A DNA stretch of 64,000 bases from Stutzerimonas azotifigens DSM 17556. GTDB lineage: Bacteria > Pseudomonadota > Gammaproteobacteria > Pseudomonadales > Pseudomonadaceae. Shown here piece after piece: positions 35,780 to 51,250 of the stretch (its first letter is position 1; the number at the start of each line of letters is the position of its first letter). The translations under genes and the position numbers were made by a program. The DNA lies in contig NZ_AUDU01000016.1 in assembly GCF_000425625.1 (NCBI RefSeq), forward strand, positions 124,001 through 188,000, read 5' to 3'. The notes beneath the pieces are model-generated. The model searched no databases and had not been told where the DNA came from. It worked only from the letters and a program-made list of their open reading frames with translations.

Positions 35780-36579
35780 CGATACACAACGACCGCCCAC
35801 TCGATACCTCCGAACTCGACGCGCACATGGCCTCGGCCATCGACTGCATCCGTGTGCTGACGGTCAATACCCACAAGGGCTTCACCACCTTCAACCGCCG
35901 TTTCATCCTGCCCGAGCTGCGCGAGGCCGTGCGCGCGGTGTCGGCCGACATCGTGTTCCTCCAGGAAGTGCACGGCACGCACGAGAAGCATGCCGTGCGC
36001 TTTCACGACTGGCCGAAGATGTCGCAGTACGAGTTCCTCGCCGACAGCATCTGGACCGACTTCGCCTACGGCCGCAACGCGGTCTACCCCGACGGCGACC
36101 ACGGCAACGCGCTGCTGTCGAAATTCCCCATCCTGCGCTACGAGAACCTCGACGTGTCGATCGCCGGCCCGGAGCGCCGCGGCCTGCTGCACAGCGTCGT
36201 CGAGGTGCCCGGACATGGCGAGCTGCACGCCATCTGCGTACACCTGGGCCTGCGCGAGGCGCACCGCCAGGAGCAGCTGCGGCTGCTCTGCGACCTGCTC
36301 GACGGGTTGCCGTCCGGGGCGCCGGTGGTGGTCGCCGGCGACTTCAACGACTGGCGCCTGAAGGCCACGGCGCCGCTGTCGCGCTGCGCCGGACTCTACG
36401 AAGTGTTCGAGAAGACCCACGGCGAACTCGCCAGGAGCTTTCCCGCCCGCTGGCCGCTGCTGCGGCTGGATCGGATCTACGTGCGCAATGTCGAAGCACG
36501 TCAGGCGCGCATCCTCGGTAACAAACCCTGGACGCATCTGTCCGATCATCTGCCCCTTGCGGTGGAGATACACCTATGA
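35776..36579 (+). CDS. ybhP: Endonuclease/exonuclease/phosphatase-family protein (YbhP-like)
   Basis: The 267-residue product has an EEP fold like E. coli Ybh[11 protein letters not shown] (Asn), IVFLQEVHG (Glu), [10 protein letters not shown] (Asp/Asn) and [11 protein letters not shown] (Asp-His) mark the metal/catalytic site. The GTG start at 35776 overlaps the DUF72 stop and is chosen for coupling. The ATG at 35827 is an alternative. E. coli has the same gene order ybhP-clsB(ybhO)-ybhN, which suggests a role in membrane phospholipid metabolism. The actual substrate is not known. Confidence 0.88.
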   Translation: MTIHNDRPLDTSELDAHMASAIDCIRVLTVNTHKGFTTFNRRFILPELREAVRAVSADIVFLQEVHGTHEKHAVRFHDWPKMSQYEFLADSIWTDFAYGRNAVYPDGDHGNALLSKFPILRYENLDVSIAGPERRGLLHSVVEVPGHGELHAICVHLGLREAHRQEQLRLLCDLLDGLPSGAPVVVAGDFNDWRLKATAPLSRCAGLYEVFEKTHGELARSFPARWPLLRLDRIYVRNVEARQARILGNKPWTHLSDHLPLAVEIHL

Positions 36580-37826
36580 ATTTCCATTGGAGAGATGGAA
36601 ACAAGCTCGACCTGCTGGAGAACGGCGAGGAGTTCTTCCCGCGCGTCCACGACGCCATCCGGCAGGCGCGCGAAGAGATCCTGATCGAAACCTTCATTCT
36701 GTTCGAGGACAAGGTCGGCCAGGCACTGCGCGACGCGCTGATCGAAGCGGCCCAGCGCGGCGTGCGCATCGACATCACGGTCGACGGCTACGGCTCGGCC
36801 GACCTGACGCCCGCCTTCGTCGCCCCGATGACCGACCTCGGCATCCGCATCCACATGTTCGACCCGCGCAAGCGGATGTTCGGCCGGCGTATCAACCTGT
36901 TCCGCCGCCTGCACCGCAAGATCGTCGTGGTCGACGGCGAGGTGGCCTTCATCGGCGGCATCAACTTCTCCGCCGACCACCTCGGCGACTTCGGCCCGGG
37001 CGCCAAGCAGGACTACGCGGTGCAGATCGAGGGGCCGGTGGTGGTCGACATCCACCGGCTGGCGCTGGCCACCGTGGCTCCGCAGCAGACGACCCGGCGC
37101 TGGTGGGGCGGCCGCGTGCGCCCGCATGCCGATGCCTACGTCAGCGGCACCAGCCGCGGCGAGGCCCGGGCTCTGTTCGTGGTGCGCGACAACGACGAGC
37201 ATCGCAACGACATCGAGGAACACTACCTGCAGGCGATCCGCGACGCGCGCTCGCGCCTGCTGATCGCCAACGCCTACTTCTTCCCCGGCTACCGGGTCCT
37301 GCGCGAGATCCGCAACGCGGCCCGCCGCGGCGTGCGGGTGCGGCTGATCCTCCAGGGCCAGCCGGACATGCCGATCGCCAAGTTCGGCGCGCGCATGCTC
37401 TACAACTACCTGATGCGCGACGGCGTGGAGATCCACGAGTACTGCCGCCGGCCGCTGCACGGCAAGGTCGCGCTGGCCGACTACGAGTGGTCGACGGTGG
37501 GTTCGAGCAACCTCGACCCGCTGAGCCTGTCGCTCAACCTCGAATGCAACCTGGTGATCCGCGACCACACCTTCAACCGCCACCTGCACGAGCGCCTCGA
37601 CGAGCTGCTGCAGCACGACTGCCGGCGCATCCCGCTGGAGCGCATCATCCGCGGCTACTGGTGGCGCGCGCCGCTGGCGTTCATCTGCTTCCACTTCCTG
37701 CGGCACTTCCCGCAATGGGCCGGGATGTTGCCGGCGCACAGCCCGAAACTCACGCTGCTGGAGACGCCGAAGGTCGATCACCCGGCCGAGACCGGTTCGT
37801 CGCCCTTCCCGCGAGAGAATCCATGA
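36576..37826 (+). CDS. clsB: Cardiolipin synthase B (phospholipase D family)
   Basis: This membrane-associated phosphatidyltransferase makes cardiolipin. The 416-residue product has two HKD motifs, [16 protein letters not shown] (about 112) and [20 protein letters not shown] (about 294), spaced as in ClsB. It lacks the N-terminal membrane helices of ClsA. It overlaps ybhP (ATGA at 36576) and ybhN (ATGA at 37823). Placed in a stress island, it could adjust cardiolipin content under osmotic stress (inference). Confidence 0.93.
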   Translation: MNFHWRDGNKLDLLENGEEFFPRVHDAIRQAREEILIETFILFEDKVGQALRDALIEAAQRGVRIDITVDGYGSADLTPAFVAPMTDLGIRIHMFDPRKRMFGRRINLFRRLHRKIVVVDGEVAFIGGINFSADHLGDFGPGAKQDYAVQIEGPVVVDIHRLALATVAPQQTTRRWWGGRVRPHADAYVSGTSRGEARALFVVRDNDEHRNDIEEHYLQAIRDARSRLLIANAYFFPGYRVLREIRNAARRGVRVRLILQGQPDMPIAKFGARMLYNYLMRDGVEIHEYCRRPLHGKVALADYEWSTVGSSNLDPLSLSLNLECNLVIRDHTFNRHLHERLDELLQHDCRRIPLERIIRGYWWRAPLAFICFHFLRHFPQWAGMLPAHSPKLTLLETPKVDHPAETGSSPFPRENP

Positions 37827-38851
37827 CGCAGACGCACCGGCCGGAGGTGCCGCAGAGCCGTTGGCGACGCGCCTGGCCGAAGACGAAGAAGGTCCTCACC
37901 TATGCCTTCTTCGTCCTGGTCGCGGGCCTGCTGATCGCCCTGGCGCGCAACCTGGACTGGGGCGAGATCGTCCGCACCCTGCGCAGCTACCAGGCGCGCA
38001 CCCTCGTGCTGGCCGGGGCGGCGGCCGCGGGCAGCTACGCGGTCTACTGCTTCTTCGACGTGCTCGGCAAGTACTACGTCAGGCACCCGCTGCCGGTCCG
38101 GCAGATCATCCCGGTCACCTTCGTCTGCTACGCCTTCAACCTGAACCTGAGCGCCTGGGTCGGCGGTATCGCCCTGCGCTACCGGCTGTACTCCCGGCTC
38201 GGCCTGCGCCCGGCGCAGGTGACCCGGGTGTTCACCCTGAGCGTGCTGACCAACTGGCTCGGCTACATGGCGCTGGCCGGCGCCATTTTCACCTTCGACG
38301 GCATCAGTCCGCCGCCGGAGTGGGAAGTCGGCGCCACCGCGATCCGCATGATCGGCCTCTCGCTGATGGCCGTCAGCCTGGTCTACCTCGGCCTGTGCGC
38401 CTTCTCCCGGCGCCGTTCGTGGACCGTGCGCGGGCACGAGATCCACCTGCCTTCGTTCCGGCTGGCGGTGGTGCAGATCGTCGTCGGCGCCGCCAACTGG
38501 TCGCTGATGGCCGCGGTCATCCATTTCATGCTGCTGGAGCGGGTCAGCTACGCCGAGGTGCTGGCCGTGCTCATGGTCAGCAGCATCGCCGGGGTGATCA
38601 GCCACGTGCCGGCCGGGCTCGGCGTGATCGAGGCGGTGTTCGTCGGGCTGCTCGGTTCCGAGATGAGTCACAGCGCGATCATCGCCGGGCTGATCGGCTA
38701 CCGGGTGGTCTACTTCCTGATTCCGCTGATGATCGCGACGCTCGTCTACGTGGTGCTGGAGGCCCGCGCCAGGAAGCTGCGGCGTTCCGCCGCGGCCCAG
38801 GCGGACGCGGCGCAGCGCAAGCCCGTCGGGGAGCGCAGCACCGCCCGCTGA
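37823..38851 (+). CDS. ybhN: YbhN-like integral membrane protein (lysylphosphatidylglycerol synthase TM-region family)
   Basis: The 342-residue product has about eight membrane helices. It shows family segments such as NLNLSAWVGGIALRYRLYSRLG (about 112-133), SHVPAGLGVIEAVFVGLL near 265 and the GYRVVYFLIPL end. It is the flippase-like membrane domain without the catalytic domain of MprF. In E. coli, ybhN neighbours clsB, as here. Lipid transport is likely for the family, but the substrate is unknown. It is the last gene of the operon, followed by 175 bases without a terminator that I could recognise. Confidence 0.92.
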   Translation: MTQTHRPEVPQSRWRRAWPKTKKVLTYAFFVLVAGLLIALARNLDWGEIVRTLRSYQARTLVLAGAAAAGSYAVYCFFDVLGKYYVRHPLPVRQIIPVTFVCYAFNLNLSAWVGGIALRYRLYSRLGLRPAQVTRVFTLSVLTNWLGYMALAGAIFTFDGISPPPEWEVGATAIRMIGLSLMAVSLVYLGLCAFSRRRSWTVRGHEIHLPSFRLAVVQIVVGAANWSLMAAVIHFMLLERVSYAEVLAVLMVSSIAGVISHVPAGLGVIEAVFVGLLGSEMSHSAIIAGLIGYRVVYFLIPLMIATLVYVVLEARARKLRRSAAAQADAAQRKPVGERSTAR

Positions 38852-39026
38852 ACGAATGCGAACGCCTATCGTTTGATACGGGGCGCCGCTTTCCCTACCA
38901 TGCATGGGTTTTCCGTCGATCCAAGCGCGACAAACCGATGCCTACCTGCGCCAAGCCCGTTGCAGCCGTTCGCCGGACGCTGCCCGTCACGCCCTCTTCC
39001 GCCCCTTGCCCGGCCGCCGGCCATGG

Positions 39027-40079
39027 ATGTCCGCGTTGAGCACGATGCCCTCCCGATTCGCCTCGCCCGATCGCCACGGCCGCCTCGCCGCGGTCGGCGG
39101 CCTGGTGCTCCTCGCACTGCTGGCCGTGTCGATGTCCACCGGCGCCGGCCACTACGGCGCCGCCGACGTGCTCGGCTATCTGCTGCAGCGCCCGGCGCAG
39201 TTGGCCGACGACAAGCTGGCGATGGTGGTCGATAGCCTGCGCCTGCCGCGCACCCTGGCGGCTTTGCTGGTCGGCGGCAGCCTGGCGGTGGCCGCCTCGC
39301 TGCTGCAGAGCGCGACGCGCAATCCGCTGGCCGAGCCCGGGCTGCTCGGCATCAACTACGGCGCGGTGCTCGGCCTGGTCATCGGGCTGATCTGGTTCGG
39401 CGTCGAGTCCACTCGCGGCTACCTGCTCTGGTCCGGCGCCGGCGCCCTGCTCGGCAACCTCGCGGTGCTCACCATCGGCGTGATGTTCGGCCAGGCCAGC
39501 CCGCTCAAGCTGGTGCTCGCCGGGGTGGCGCTGAGCGCGGTGTTCGGCGGGCTGGCGAATTTCCTGCTGCTGTCCAACCGGGTCGCGCTGGAGCAGTTCC
39601 GCTACTGGAACCTCGGTGCGCTGGCCGGCGTCGACCTCGGCGGGCTCGCCACCGTCGCGCCGGTGGCACTGGTCGGCCTGGCGCTGGCGGCGATCCTCTG
39701 CCGGCAGCTGACGCTGATGCAGATGGGCGATGCCCAGGCCCGGGCGCTGGGCATCCACACCAACCGGGTGCGGGTCGGCGTGCTGGTGGCCTCCACGCTG
39801 CTGACCGCCTGCGCCATCTCCATCGCCGGGCCGATCGGTTTTCTCGGTTTCCTCGCCGCCTACTGCGCGCGCGCCATCGAGCCGGTGGCGCTGCTGCGCC
39901 AGATGCTGTTCTCCATCCTGTTCGGCATGCTCTTCCTGCTCGCCGCGGACATCCTCGCGCGCTGGCTGCTGCAGCCGTTCGAGCTGCCGGTCGGCACGCT
40001 GCTCGCCGTGCTCGGCGCGCCGGCGCTGATCCTCATCGTGCTGCGCGGCGGCTTCCGTTCGATGCTGGTGGCGCGATGA
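39027..40079 (+). CDS. FecCD-family ABC transporter permease 1 (iron-siderophore type)
   Basis: This is a membrane subunit of a type II importer for ferric siderophores, haem or cobalamin. From the ATG at 39027 it has 350 residues; the ATG at 39045 is equally possible and neither has a good ribosome site. It has about nine helices and the family segments LRLPRTLAALLVGGSLAVAA (about 65-84), NPLAEPGLLGINYGA and ISIAGPIGFLGFLAAYCARA. It overlaps the second permease by 4 bases. I saw no Fur box or cobalamin-riboswitch B12 box in the 175 bases upstream. Confidence 0.92.
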   Translation: MSALSTMPSRFASPDRHGRLAAVGGLVLLALLAVSMSTGAGHYGAADVLGYLLQRPAQLADDKLAMVVDSLRLPRTLAALLVGGSLAVAASLLQSATRNPLAEPGLLGINYGAVLGLVIGLIWFGVESTRGYLLWSGAGALLGNLAVLTIGVMFGQASPLKLVLAGVALSAVFGGLANFLLLSNRVALEQFRYWNLGALAGVDLGGLATVAPVALVGLALAAILCRQLTLMQMGDAQARALGIHTNRVRVGVLVASTLLTACAISIAGPIGFLGFLAAYCARAIEPVALLRQMLFSILFGMLFLLAADILARWLLQPFELPVGTLLAVLGAPALILIVLRGGFRSMLVAR

Positions 40080-41125
40080 AGACGTCCCTGCTGCAACCGG
40101 CCGGCACCTGGCGCCTGACTCTCGGCCCGGCGCGCCTGCTGCTGCACCGCCGCACCTGGCTGATGGGCCTGCTGATGCTCGCCGCGCTGGTGGCGCTGGT
40201 GCTGGCCGCGGCGACCCTCGGCTCGGGCCGCATGACCGCCCACGAGGCGCTGCTCACGCTGCTCGGCCAGGGCAGCCGGCTGCAGGAAATCATGGTGTTC
40301 AGGATCCGCCTGCCGCGCATCGCCGCGGTGATCGTCGCCGGCCTGGCCATGGGCATCGCCGGCTGCATGATCCAGACGCTGGTGCGCAACCGCCTGGCGA
40401 CCCCGGACATGGTCGGGGTCAACGAGGGCGCCTCCTTCGCGGTGATCGTGTTCTCGCTGTACCTGACCGTCGGCAGCTGGCCCTGGTGGGCCTCGCCGCT
40501 CGGCGCGGTGCTCTCGGCCGCGGCGCTGTTCGCCTTCTGCCGCCGCCCGGGCGAACAGGGCTACCTGTTCATCGTGGTCGGCATCGCCCTGGGCGAGCTG
40601 TTCGGCGCGCTCGGCGACTTCGCCATGTCGACCCAGCCGCTGGTGCACCTGGGCAGCATCTACCTGTGGACCATGGGGCACTTCGCCGACGCCAGCTACC
40701 AGACGCTGCTGCCGGTGAGCCTGGCATTGCTCGCGCTCTGCGTGCCGATGGCCCTGCTCGCCCGGCCGCTGGCGCTGCTGCGCTTCGGCGAGGCCACCGC
40801 GCGCAACCTCGGCCTCGAGGTGCCGCGCCTGCAGTTCCTGGCGCTGGCGCTGGCCATCCTGGTCGCCGCGCTGGGTACCGCGATCGGCGGCCCGGTGCTG
40901 TTCATCGCCATGGCCGCGCCGATCCTGGCGTCCTGGCTGGCCCGCGACAACCTCGCGCCGCTGTGGCTGTCCGCGCTGTGCGGGGCGGTGCTGCTGCTCG
41001 GCAGCGACACCCTGGTCCGGGTGCTGGCGCAGCCGGAGGAAATCCCCACCGGCATCATGACCCGGCTGCTCGGCGGCCTGCTGCTGCTGTTCCTTCTCCT
41101 CAAAGACAGACGACAGACCGACTGA
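40076..41125 (+). CDS. FecCD-family ABC transporter permease 2
   Basis: This is the partner permease, 349 residues and about nine helices. It has FRIRLPRIAAVIVAGLAMGI, NRLATPDMVGVNEGASFAV and GTAIGGPVLFIAMAAPILA as the family signatures. The two permeases form a heterodimer, like FepD/FepG. The ATGA overlap before it and the 1-base overlap with the ATPase gene after it show a tight operon. Confidence 0.93.
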   Translation: MKTSLLQPAGTWRLTLGPARLLLHRRTWLMGLLMLAALVALVLAAATLGSGRMTAHEALLTLLGQGSRLQEIMVFRIRLPRIAAVIVAGLAMGIAGCMIQTLVRNRLATPDMVGVNEGASFAVIVFSLYLTVGSWPWWASPLGAVLSAAALFAFCRRPGEQGYLFIVVGIALGELFGALGDFAMSTQPLVHLGSIYLWTMGHFADASYQTLLPVSLALLALCVPMALLARPLALLRFGEATARNLGLEVPRLQFLALALAILVAALGTAIGGPVLFIAMAAPILASWLARDNLAPLWLSALCGAVLLLGSDTLVRVLAQPEEIPTGIMTRLLGGLLLLFLLLKDRRQTD

Positions 41126-41940
41126 TGTACGCACTCAGAGCCCGCAACCTCCGTTACGCCTACCAGGACAAGCCGGTCCTCGACGACGTCGGCTTCGACA
41201 TCGAGCCCGGCCGGCTGGTGGGCATCGTCGGCCCCAACGGCAGCGGCAAGTCGACCCTGCTCAAGCTGCTGGCGCGGCAACTGCCGCTGCAGGGCGGCGA
41301 GGTCGAGGTCGCCGGGCAAGCGCTCGGCCGCTATTCCATGAAGGCCCTCGCCCGGGTGATGGCCTTCCTCCCGCAACGGCCGGTGATGGCCGACGGCATC
41401 CGCGTCGAACAGCTGGTGCAGTATGGCCGCCACCCGCACCAGGGCTGGTTCCAGCAGTGGAGCGAGGAGGATGCCCGGCAGGTGGCCCGGGCGCGCGACG
41501 CCATGGGGCTCGCACCGTTCTGGCAGCGCAGCGCGTCGTCCCTGTCCGGTGGCCAGGCGCAGCGTGCCTGGCTGGCGATGATCCTGGCGCAGAACACGCC
41601 GCTGATCCTGCTCGACGAGCCCACCAGCGCGCTGGACATCGGCCACCAGGCCGAGGTGATGGAAGCCGTGCACCGCATGACCGCCGAAGGCCGCACGGTG
41701 CTGATCGTGATCCACGACCTGGGCGTCGCGGCGCGCTATTGCGACGAGCTGATCGCCCTGGCCGACGGCCGCATCCAGGCCATCGGCCCGGCCCGCGAAG
41801 TGATGACCAAGGCCCTGGTCGACCGCCTCTATGACACCGACGTGGACATCCTGTCCGCGCCCGGCGACGGCGCGCCGGTGATCGTGCCGCGTCGCGCCGC
41901 CACGCTCTCCCGCCCCCTTGAAGAGGACTCCACCCCATGA
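41125..41940 (+). CDS. ABC transporter ATPase of the siderophore-type importer
   Basis: The 271-residue ATPase is complete: Walker A GPNGSGKS (about 36-43), Q-loop FLPQRP, signature LSGGQAQRAWLA (about 138), Walker B LILLDEPTSALD and the switch His in VIHDLG. It is of FepC/FhuC type. A C-terminal tail of about 25 residues extends beyond the usual end. The ATG at 41125 shares one base with the preceding stop, and the end overlaps the binding-protein gene as ATGA. Confidence 0.94.
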   Translation: MYALRARNLRYAYQDKPVLDDVGFDIEPGRLVGIVGPNGSGKSTLLKLLARQLPLQGGEVEVAGQALGRYSMKALARVMAFLPQRPVMADGIRVEQLVQYGRHPHQGWFQQWSEEDARQVARARDAMGLAPFWQRSASSLSGGQAQRAWLAMILAQNTPLILLDEPTSALDIGHQAEVMEAVHRMTAEGRTVLIVIHDLGVAARYCDELIALADGRIQAIGPAREVMTKALVDRLYDTDVDILSAPGDGAPVIVPRRAATLSRPLEEDSTP

Positions 41941-42860
41941 TCAAGACCCTGCCCCGGCGCCTGCTGGCCGTCGGCCTGCTGACCCTGCTGGCCGGTGCCG
42001 TCCAGGCCGAGACCCGCCAGGTGGAAGACGCCTACGGCCAGAGCGTCGCCGTACCGGCCGAGCCCAGGCGCATCGTCACACTCAGCGAGATGGACCTGGA
42101 CACCGCACTGGCGCTGGGCGTCGCGCCGGTCGGCACGATCAACGGCCGCGGCCAGAACAGCGCGCCGCGCTACCTGGCCGAACGCCTGCCCGAAAGCACC
42201 CGCAGCCTCGGCGTGCTGGACAATCCCAACCTGGAAGTACTGCTGGAACTGGAACCGGACCTGATCCTCAGCGGCCCGGCCAAGCCGGAACAGCTGGCGA
42301 TCCTCAACGAGATCGCCCCGACCGTGGTGACCTACCAGGCCGGCCAGCCCTGGCAGGAAAGCATGCGCCGCAGCGCCGAGGTGATGAACAAGGGCGCCGA
42401 GGCCGAGGCCTTCCTGGAACGCTACCAGGCGCGCGTGGCCGAGGCACGCGAGCGGCTCGCCGAGCACCAGGGCGAAACCCTGAGCATCGTCCGCTGGAAC
42501 CCCAAGGGCCCGTCGTACATGCTGCGCGACGCCTTCGCCAGCACCATCGCCCGCGACCTCGGGCTGACGCGTCCGACGCAGCAGATGAAGGAGCCCGGCT
42601 ACACCCACTCGATGGCGCTGAGCCTGGAATCGCTGGAGCTGCTCGACGGCGACTGGCTGGTGATCGGCACCCTGGCCGCCGAGGGCGACGCGGTGGAGGC
42701 CATGCGCCAGGCCGAGAACACCCCGGCGTTCCAGGGGCTCGCGGCGATCAGGAACGGTCGCTACACCACGGTCGACGGCTCGCTCTGGACCTCCACCGGC
42801 GGCCCACTGGCGGCCATGCAGGTGGTCGAGGACATTGAGGGGCTTCTTACGCGGCCCTGA
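41937..42860 (+). CDS. Periplasmic binding protein of the siderophore-type importer
   Basis: The 307-residue protein has a Sec signal (MIKTLPRRLLAVGLLTLLAG, ending VQA) without a lipobox Cys. It is a class III (FecB/FhuD/BtuF-like) binding protein with VEDAYGQSVAVPAEPRRIV, LEVLLELEPDLIL and the long connecting helix region. Ligand choice cannot be read from sequence. No TonB-dependent receptor, siderophore biosynthesis gene or regulator is in the operon, so it probably serves an imported siderophore or haem taken up by a receptor encoded elsewhere. Confidence 0.9.
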   Translation: MIKTLPRRLLAVGLLTLLAGAVQAETRQVEDAYGQSVAVPAEPRRIVTLSEMDLDTALALGVAPVGTINGRGQNSAPRYLAERLPESTRSLGVLDNPNLEVLLELEPDLILSGPAKPEQLAILNEIAPTVVTYQAGQPWQESMRRSAEVMNKGAEAEAFLERYQARVAEARERLAEHQGETLSIVRWNPKGPSYMLRDAFASTIARDLGLTRPTQQMKEPGYTHSMALSLESLELLDGDWLVIGTLAAEGDAVEAMRQAENTPAFQGLAAIRNGRYTTVDGSLWTSTGGPLAAMQVVEDIEGLLTRP

Positions 42861-43326
42861 GCGGCGTTAAAGCGAGGGCGGCACCCCTGCCGGCTTTTCC
42901 CTTCTCCCGCCGGGAGAAGGTGGCCCGCAGGGCCGGATGAGGGGTGCTGTGGGAGGCCGACCTCCGGGCGAGTTCTTGAGGCCGTGCCTCGTCGCCGCGA
43001 GGGCGCGCCTCCCACACGAGAAGGCCGCCGTGCTTTTTGTGGGAGGCCCGACCTCGGGGCGATCGCTTTTCGGCAGGCTGCGCCTGCGATCGCCGCCAGG
43101 GGGCGCCTCCCACAGGAGCGGCAGCCGAGCCTGCTCCTGCAAGGGGCGTGCTGGCTTTTCCCTTCTCCCGCCGGGAGAAGGTGGCCCGCAGGGCCGGATG
43201 AGGGGCGCTGCGGGAAGCCCGACCTCGGGGCGAGTTCTTTGAGGCCGTGCCTCGTCGCCGCGAGGGCGCGCCTCCCACAGGCGGAATCCGGTCGCAGGCA
43301 GAGCCTGCTCCTGCAAGCCTTCGCGC
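42861..43326. repeat. REP-like repeat cluster with a 125-base direct duplication, between convergent genes
   Basis: These 466 bases have no gene. A block of about 125 bases starting GGCTTTTCCCTTCTCCCGCC at 42892 recurs at about 43153, with a few differences, up to 43016 and 43279. Each block carries the GGGAGAAGGTGGCCCGCAGG double hairpin and GTGGGAGG...CCTCCCAC elements. GCAGGC-TCT-GCCTGC-type elements occur at about 43120-43140 and 43290-43315. It separates convergent fecB-like and glgB. Confidence 0.8.
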
Positions 43327-45535
43327 TCATACCTGCGGGCGCAGGATGACGACCGCCAGCGGCGGCAGCGTCAGCGACAGCGACACCTCCTGGCCGTGCG
43401 CCGGCGTCGGTTCGGCGAGCACGCCGCCGCCGTTGCCGATGTTGGAGCCGCCATAGCATTCGGCGTCGCTGTTGAGCACCTCGATCCAGCGCGCATCCAC
43501 CGGCACGCCGACCCGGTACTCGTAGCGCACCACCGGCGTGAAGTTGGCCACCACCAGCAGCGGGTGCCCGGTGTCGCTCCAGCGCAGCCAGGCGAACACG
43601 CTGTTGGCGCGATCGTCGCCGATCAGCCACTGGAAGCCTTCCGGCTGGGTGTCGCGCTCGTGCAGCGCCGGCTCCTGGCCATAGAGCTTGTTCAGGTCCT
43701 TGACCAGCGCCTGGGCGCCGCGATGATCCGGCTCGTCGAGCAGGAACCAGTCGAGCTCGCGGTCGTGGCTCCATTCGCGCCACTGGCCGAACTCGCAGCC
43801 CATGAACAGCAGCTTCTTGCCCGGATGGGTCCACATGAAGCTCAGGTACGCCCGCAGGTTGGCGAACTTCTGCCAGCGGTCGCCGGGCATCTTGTCGATC
43901 AGCGAGCCCTTGCCGTGCACCACTTCGTCATGGGAGATCGGCAGTACGAAGTGTTCCGAGAAGGCGTAGACCAGCCCGAAGGTCATCTTGTCGTGGTGGT
44001 ACGAGCGATGGATCGGCTGCTCCTGCATGTACTTGAGCGTGTCGTGCATCCAGCCCATGTTCCACTTGTAGGAGAAGCCCAGGCCGCCGTCGCGGGTGGG
44101 CTTGCTGACGCCCGGGAAGGCCGTCGACTCCTCGGCGATCACCAGCGCGCCGGGCGTTTCCAGCGCCACTACGTCGTTGAGGTGGCGGAGGAATTCGATC
44201 GCCTCGAGGTTCTCGCGGCCGCCGAAGCGGTTGGGGATCCACTGGCCTTCCTGGCGCGAATAGTCGCGGTAGAGCATCGAGGCCACCGCGTCGACGCGCA
44301 GGCCGTCGATGTGGAAATTCTTCAGCCAGTGCAGCGCCGAGGCGATCATGAAGCCGTGCACCTCGGTGCGCCCGAGGTTGTAGATGTAGGTGTTCCAGTC
44401 CTGGTGGAAGCCCTCGAAGGGATGCGCGTACTCGTACAGCTCGGTGCCGTCGAAATCGCCGAGACCGTGGGCGTCGGTGGGGAAATGCGCCGGTACCCAG
44501 TCGAGGATCACGCCGATGCCGGCGTTGTGGCAGGCATCGACGAAGGCGGCGAAATCCTGCGGGCTGCCATAGCGGGCGCTCGGCGCGAACTGCGAGAGCA
44601 ACTGGTAGCCCCAGGAGCCGCCGAAGGGGTGCTCCATGATAGGCATCAGCTCGATGTGGGTGAAGCCCATTTCCACCACGTAGGGGATCAGCCGCGCGGC
44701 CAGGTCATGCCAGTCGTAGAGGCGCCCGTCGTCGCCCCCTTCGCGGCGCCAGGAGCCGGCGTGCACCTCGTAGATGGCCATCGGCGCCTTCAGCGACTGG
44801 CGCGCCTGGCGCTGCTGCAGCCATTTCTCGTCCTGCCAGTCGTGGGCCAGCGGCCGGGCGACCACCGAGGCGGTCCCCGGCGGCATCTCGGTGGCCAGCG
44901 CCACCGGGTCGGCCTTGAGCGGGACGACGCCGTGCGGGCCGAGGATCTCGTACTTGTAGCGCTCGCCCGGCTGCAGGCGCGGAATGAACAGCTCCCAGAC
45001 GCCCGACGGATAGCGCTGGCGCATCGGATGGCGGCGCCCGTCCCAGCCGTTGAAGTCGCCGACCACCGAGACCCGCCGGGCGTTCGGCGCCCACACGGCG
45101 AAACGCACGCCCTGAACGCCCTCCACCTCCATGTACTGAGCGCCGAAGGTGTCTCCCAGGTGCCGGTGGTTGCCCTCGGAGAACAGGTAGATGTCCATCT
45201 CGCCGAGCAGCGGGCCGAAGCTGTACGGGTCTTCGGTGACCTGCTCGCCGCCGGCCCAGCGGATGCGCAGCAGGTAGGGCTGCGCGTGGGACAGGCGGGC
45301 GAAATAGAACCCGGGCACCTGACCCTGCTCCATCACCCCGATCACGCGGCCTTCGCTGCGATCGAGCACCTCCACGCCGAGCGCGTGGGGCAGGTAGGCA
45401 CGGACGATCAGCCCGTCGCCGTCGGCGTGCGGGCCGAGAACGGAAAAGGGATCGTGGTGCTCGGCCCGCACCAGGGCGTCGACGTCGGCGTCGCTGGGCA
45501 GCAGGTTTTCCCCGGGCATGGTCACGGCCGGTCGA

Positions 45536-45543
<8 letters not shown>
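43327..45543 (-). CDS. glgB: 1,4-alpha-glucan branching enzyme
   Basis: GlgB (GH13) introduces alpha-1,6 branches. The start at 45543, overlapping the treS stop by 8 bases, gives 738 residues. It has two N-terminal CBM48-like modules (about 20-130 and 140-240) and the barrel, with nucleophile D418 in [19 protein letters not shown], acid/base E471 in [11 protein letters not shown] and the third Asp in [12 protein letters not shown] (about 540). In this gene order it branches the chains built by GlgE. It is the last gene of the glgE-treS-glgB operon. Confidence 0.96.
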
Positions 45544-48880
<3,337 letters not shown>

Positions 48881-48970
48881 TTCTTGGTGTCCTGTGAGTC
48901 CGGGACTTTACTTGCGACCATTGCCGACGACGCGGCGGCGGCCCTGCGGGGCCGCGCCGGCCGGCGCGCC

Positions 48971-50971
<2,001 letters not shown>

Positions 50972-51095
50972 CGAGCGAGCTCCTGGGCGCAAGCGTTAGG
51001 GAATCGAGCCGTCGCGCAGGGCCCGCGTGCGGCGTAGCGGACGCGTGTCGAGCGGCATCGCCGGGGACCTTCGAAGGTTTTGCCGGCCATGCTCA

Positions 51096-51123
51096 TTCCG
51101 AGCCGGAGAGCCTGCAAAAGTTC
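51096..51123 (-). promoter_or_regulatory. Candidate AlgU (sigma-22) promoter of glgE-treS-glgB
   Basis: On the minus strand a perfect -35 GAACTT (51118-51123) and TCGGAA (51096-51101; 4 of 5 to TCTGA) are separated by exactly 16 bases. The leader to glgE would be about 115-120 bases. Confidence 0.55.
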
Positions 51124-51167
51124 AGCACGCCCGGCGGGACCGCCCGTCGGTACGCGCAGGCCGCCGG

Positions 51168-51195
51168 GAACCTTGCGCCGGCCCATCGCTCTACC
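51168..51195 (+). promoter_or_regulatory. Candidate AlgU (sigma-22) promoter of the 53-residue gene
   Basis: GAACCT (51168-51173), 16 bases and TCTACC (51190-51195) match 5 of 6 and 3 to 4 of 5 bases of GAACTT-N16-TCTGA. It points toward the small gene at 51251 and is divergent from the glgE promoter candidate, 45 bases away. Confidence 0.4.
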
Positions 51196-51250
51196 GGCCG
51201 ATGACTCCACGGTTCCTGCAAGTGATCCAGCCCTGAGGCAGGAGGCGACC

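Noticed and set aside
38852-39026. Fur box or cobalamin riboswitch upstream of the FecCD-type importer
   Set aside because: No stretch close to the GATAATGATAATCATTATC pattern and no B12 box were found.
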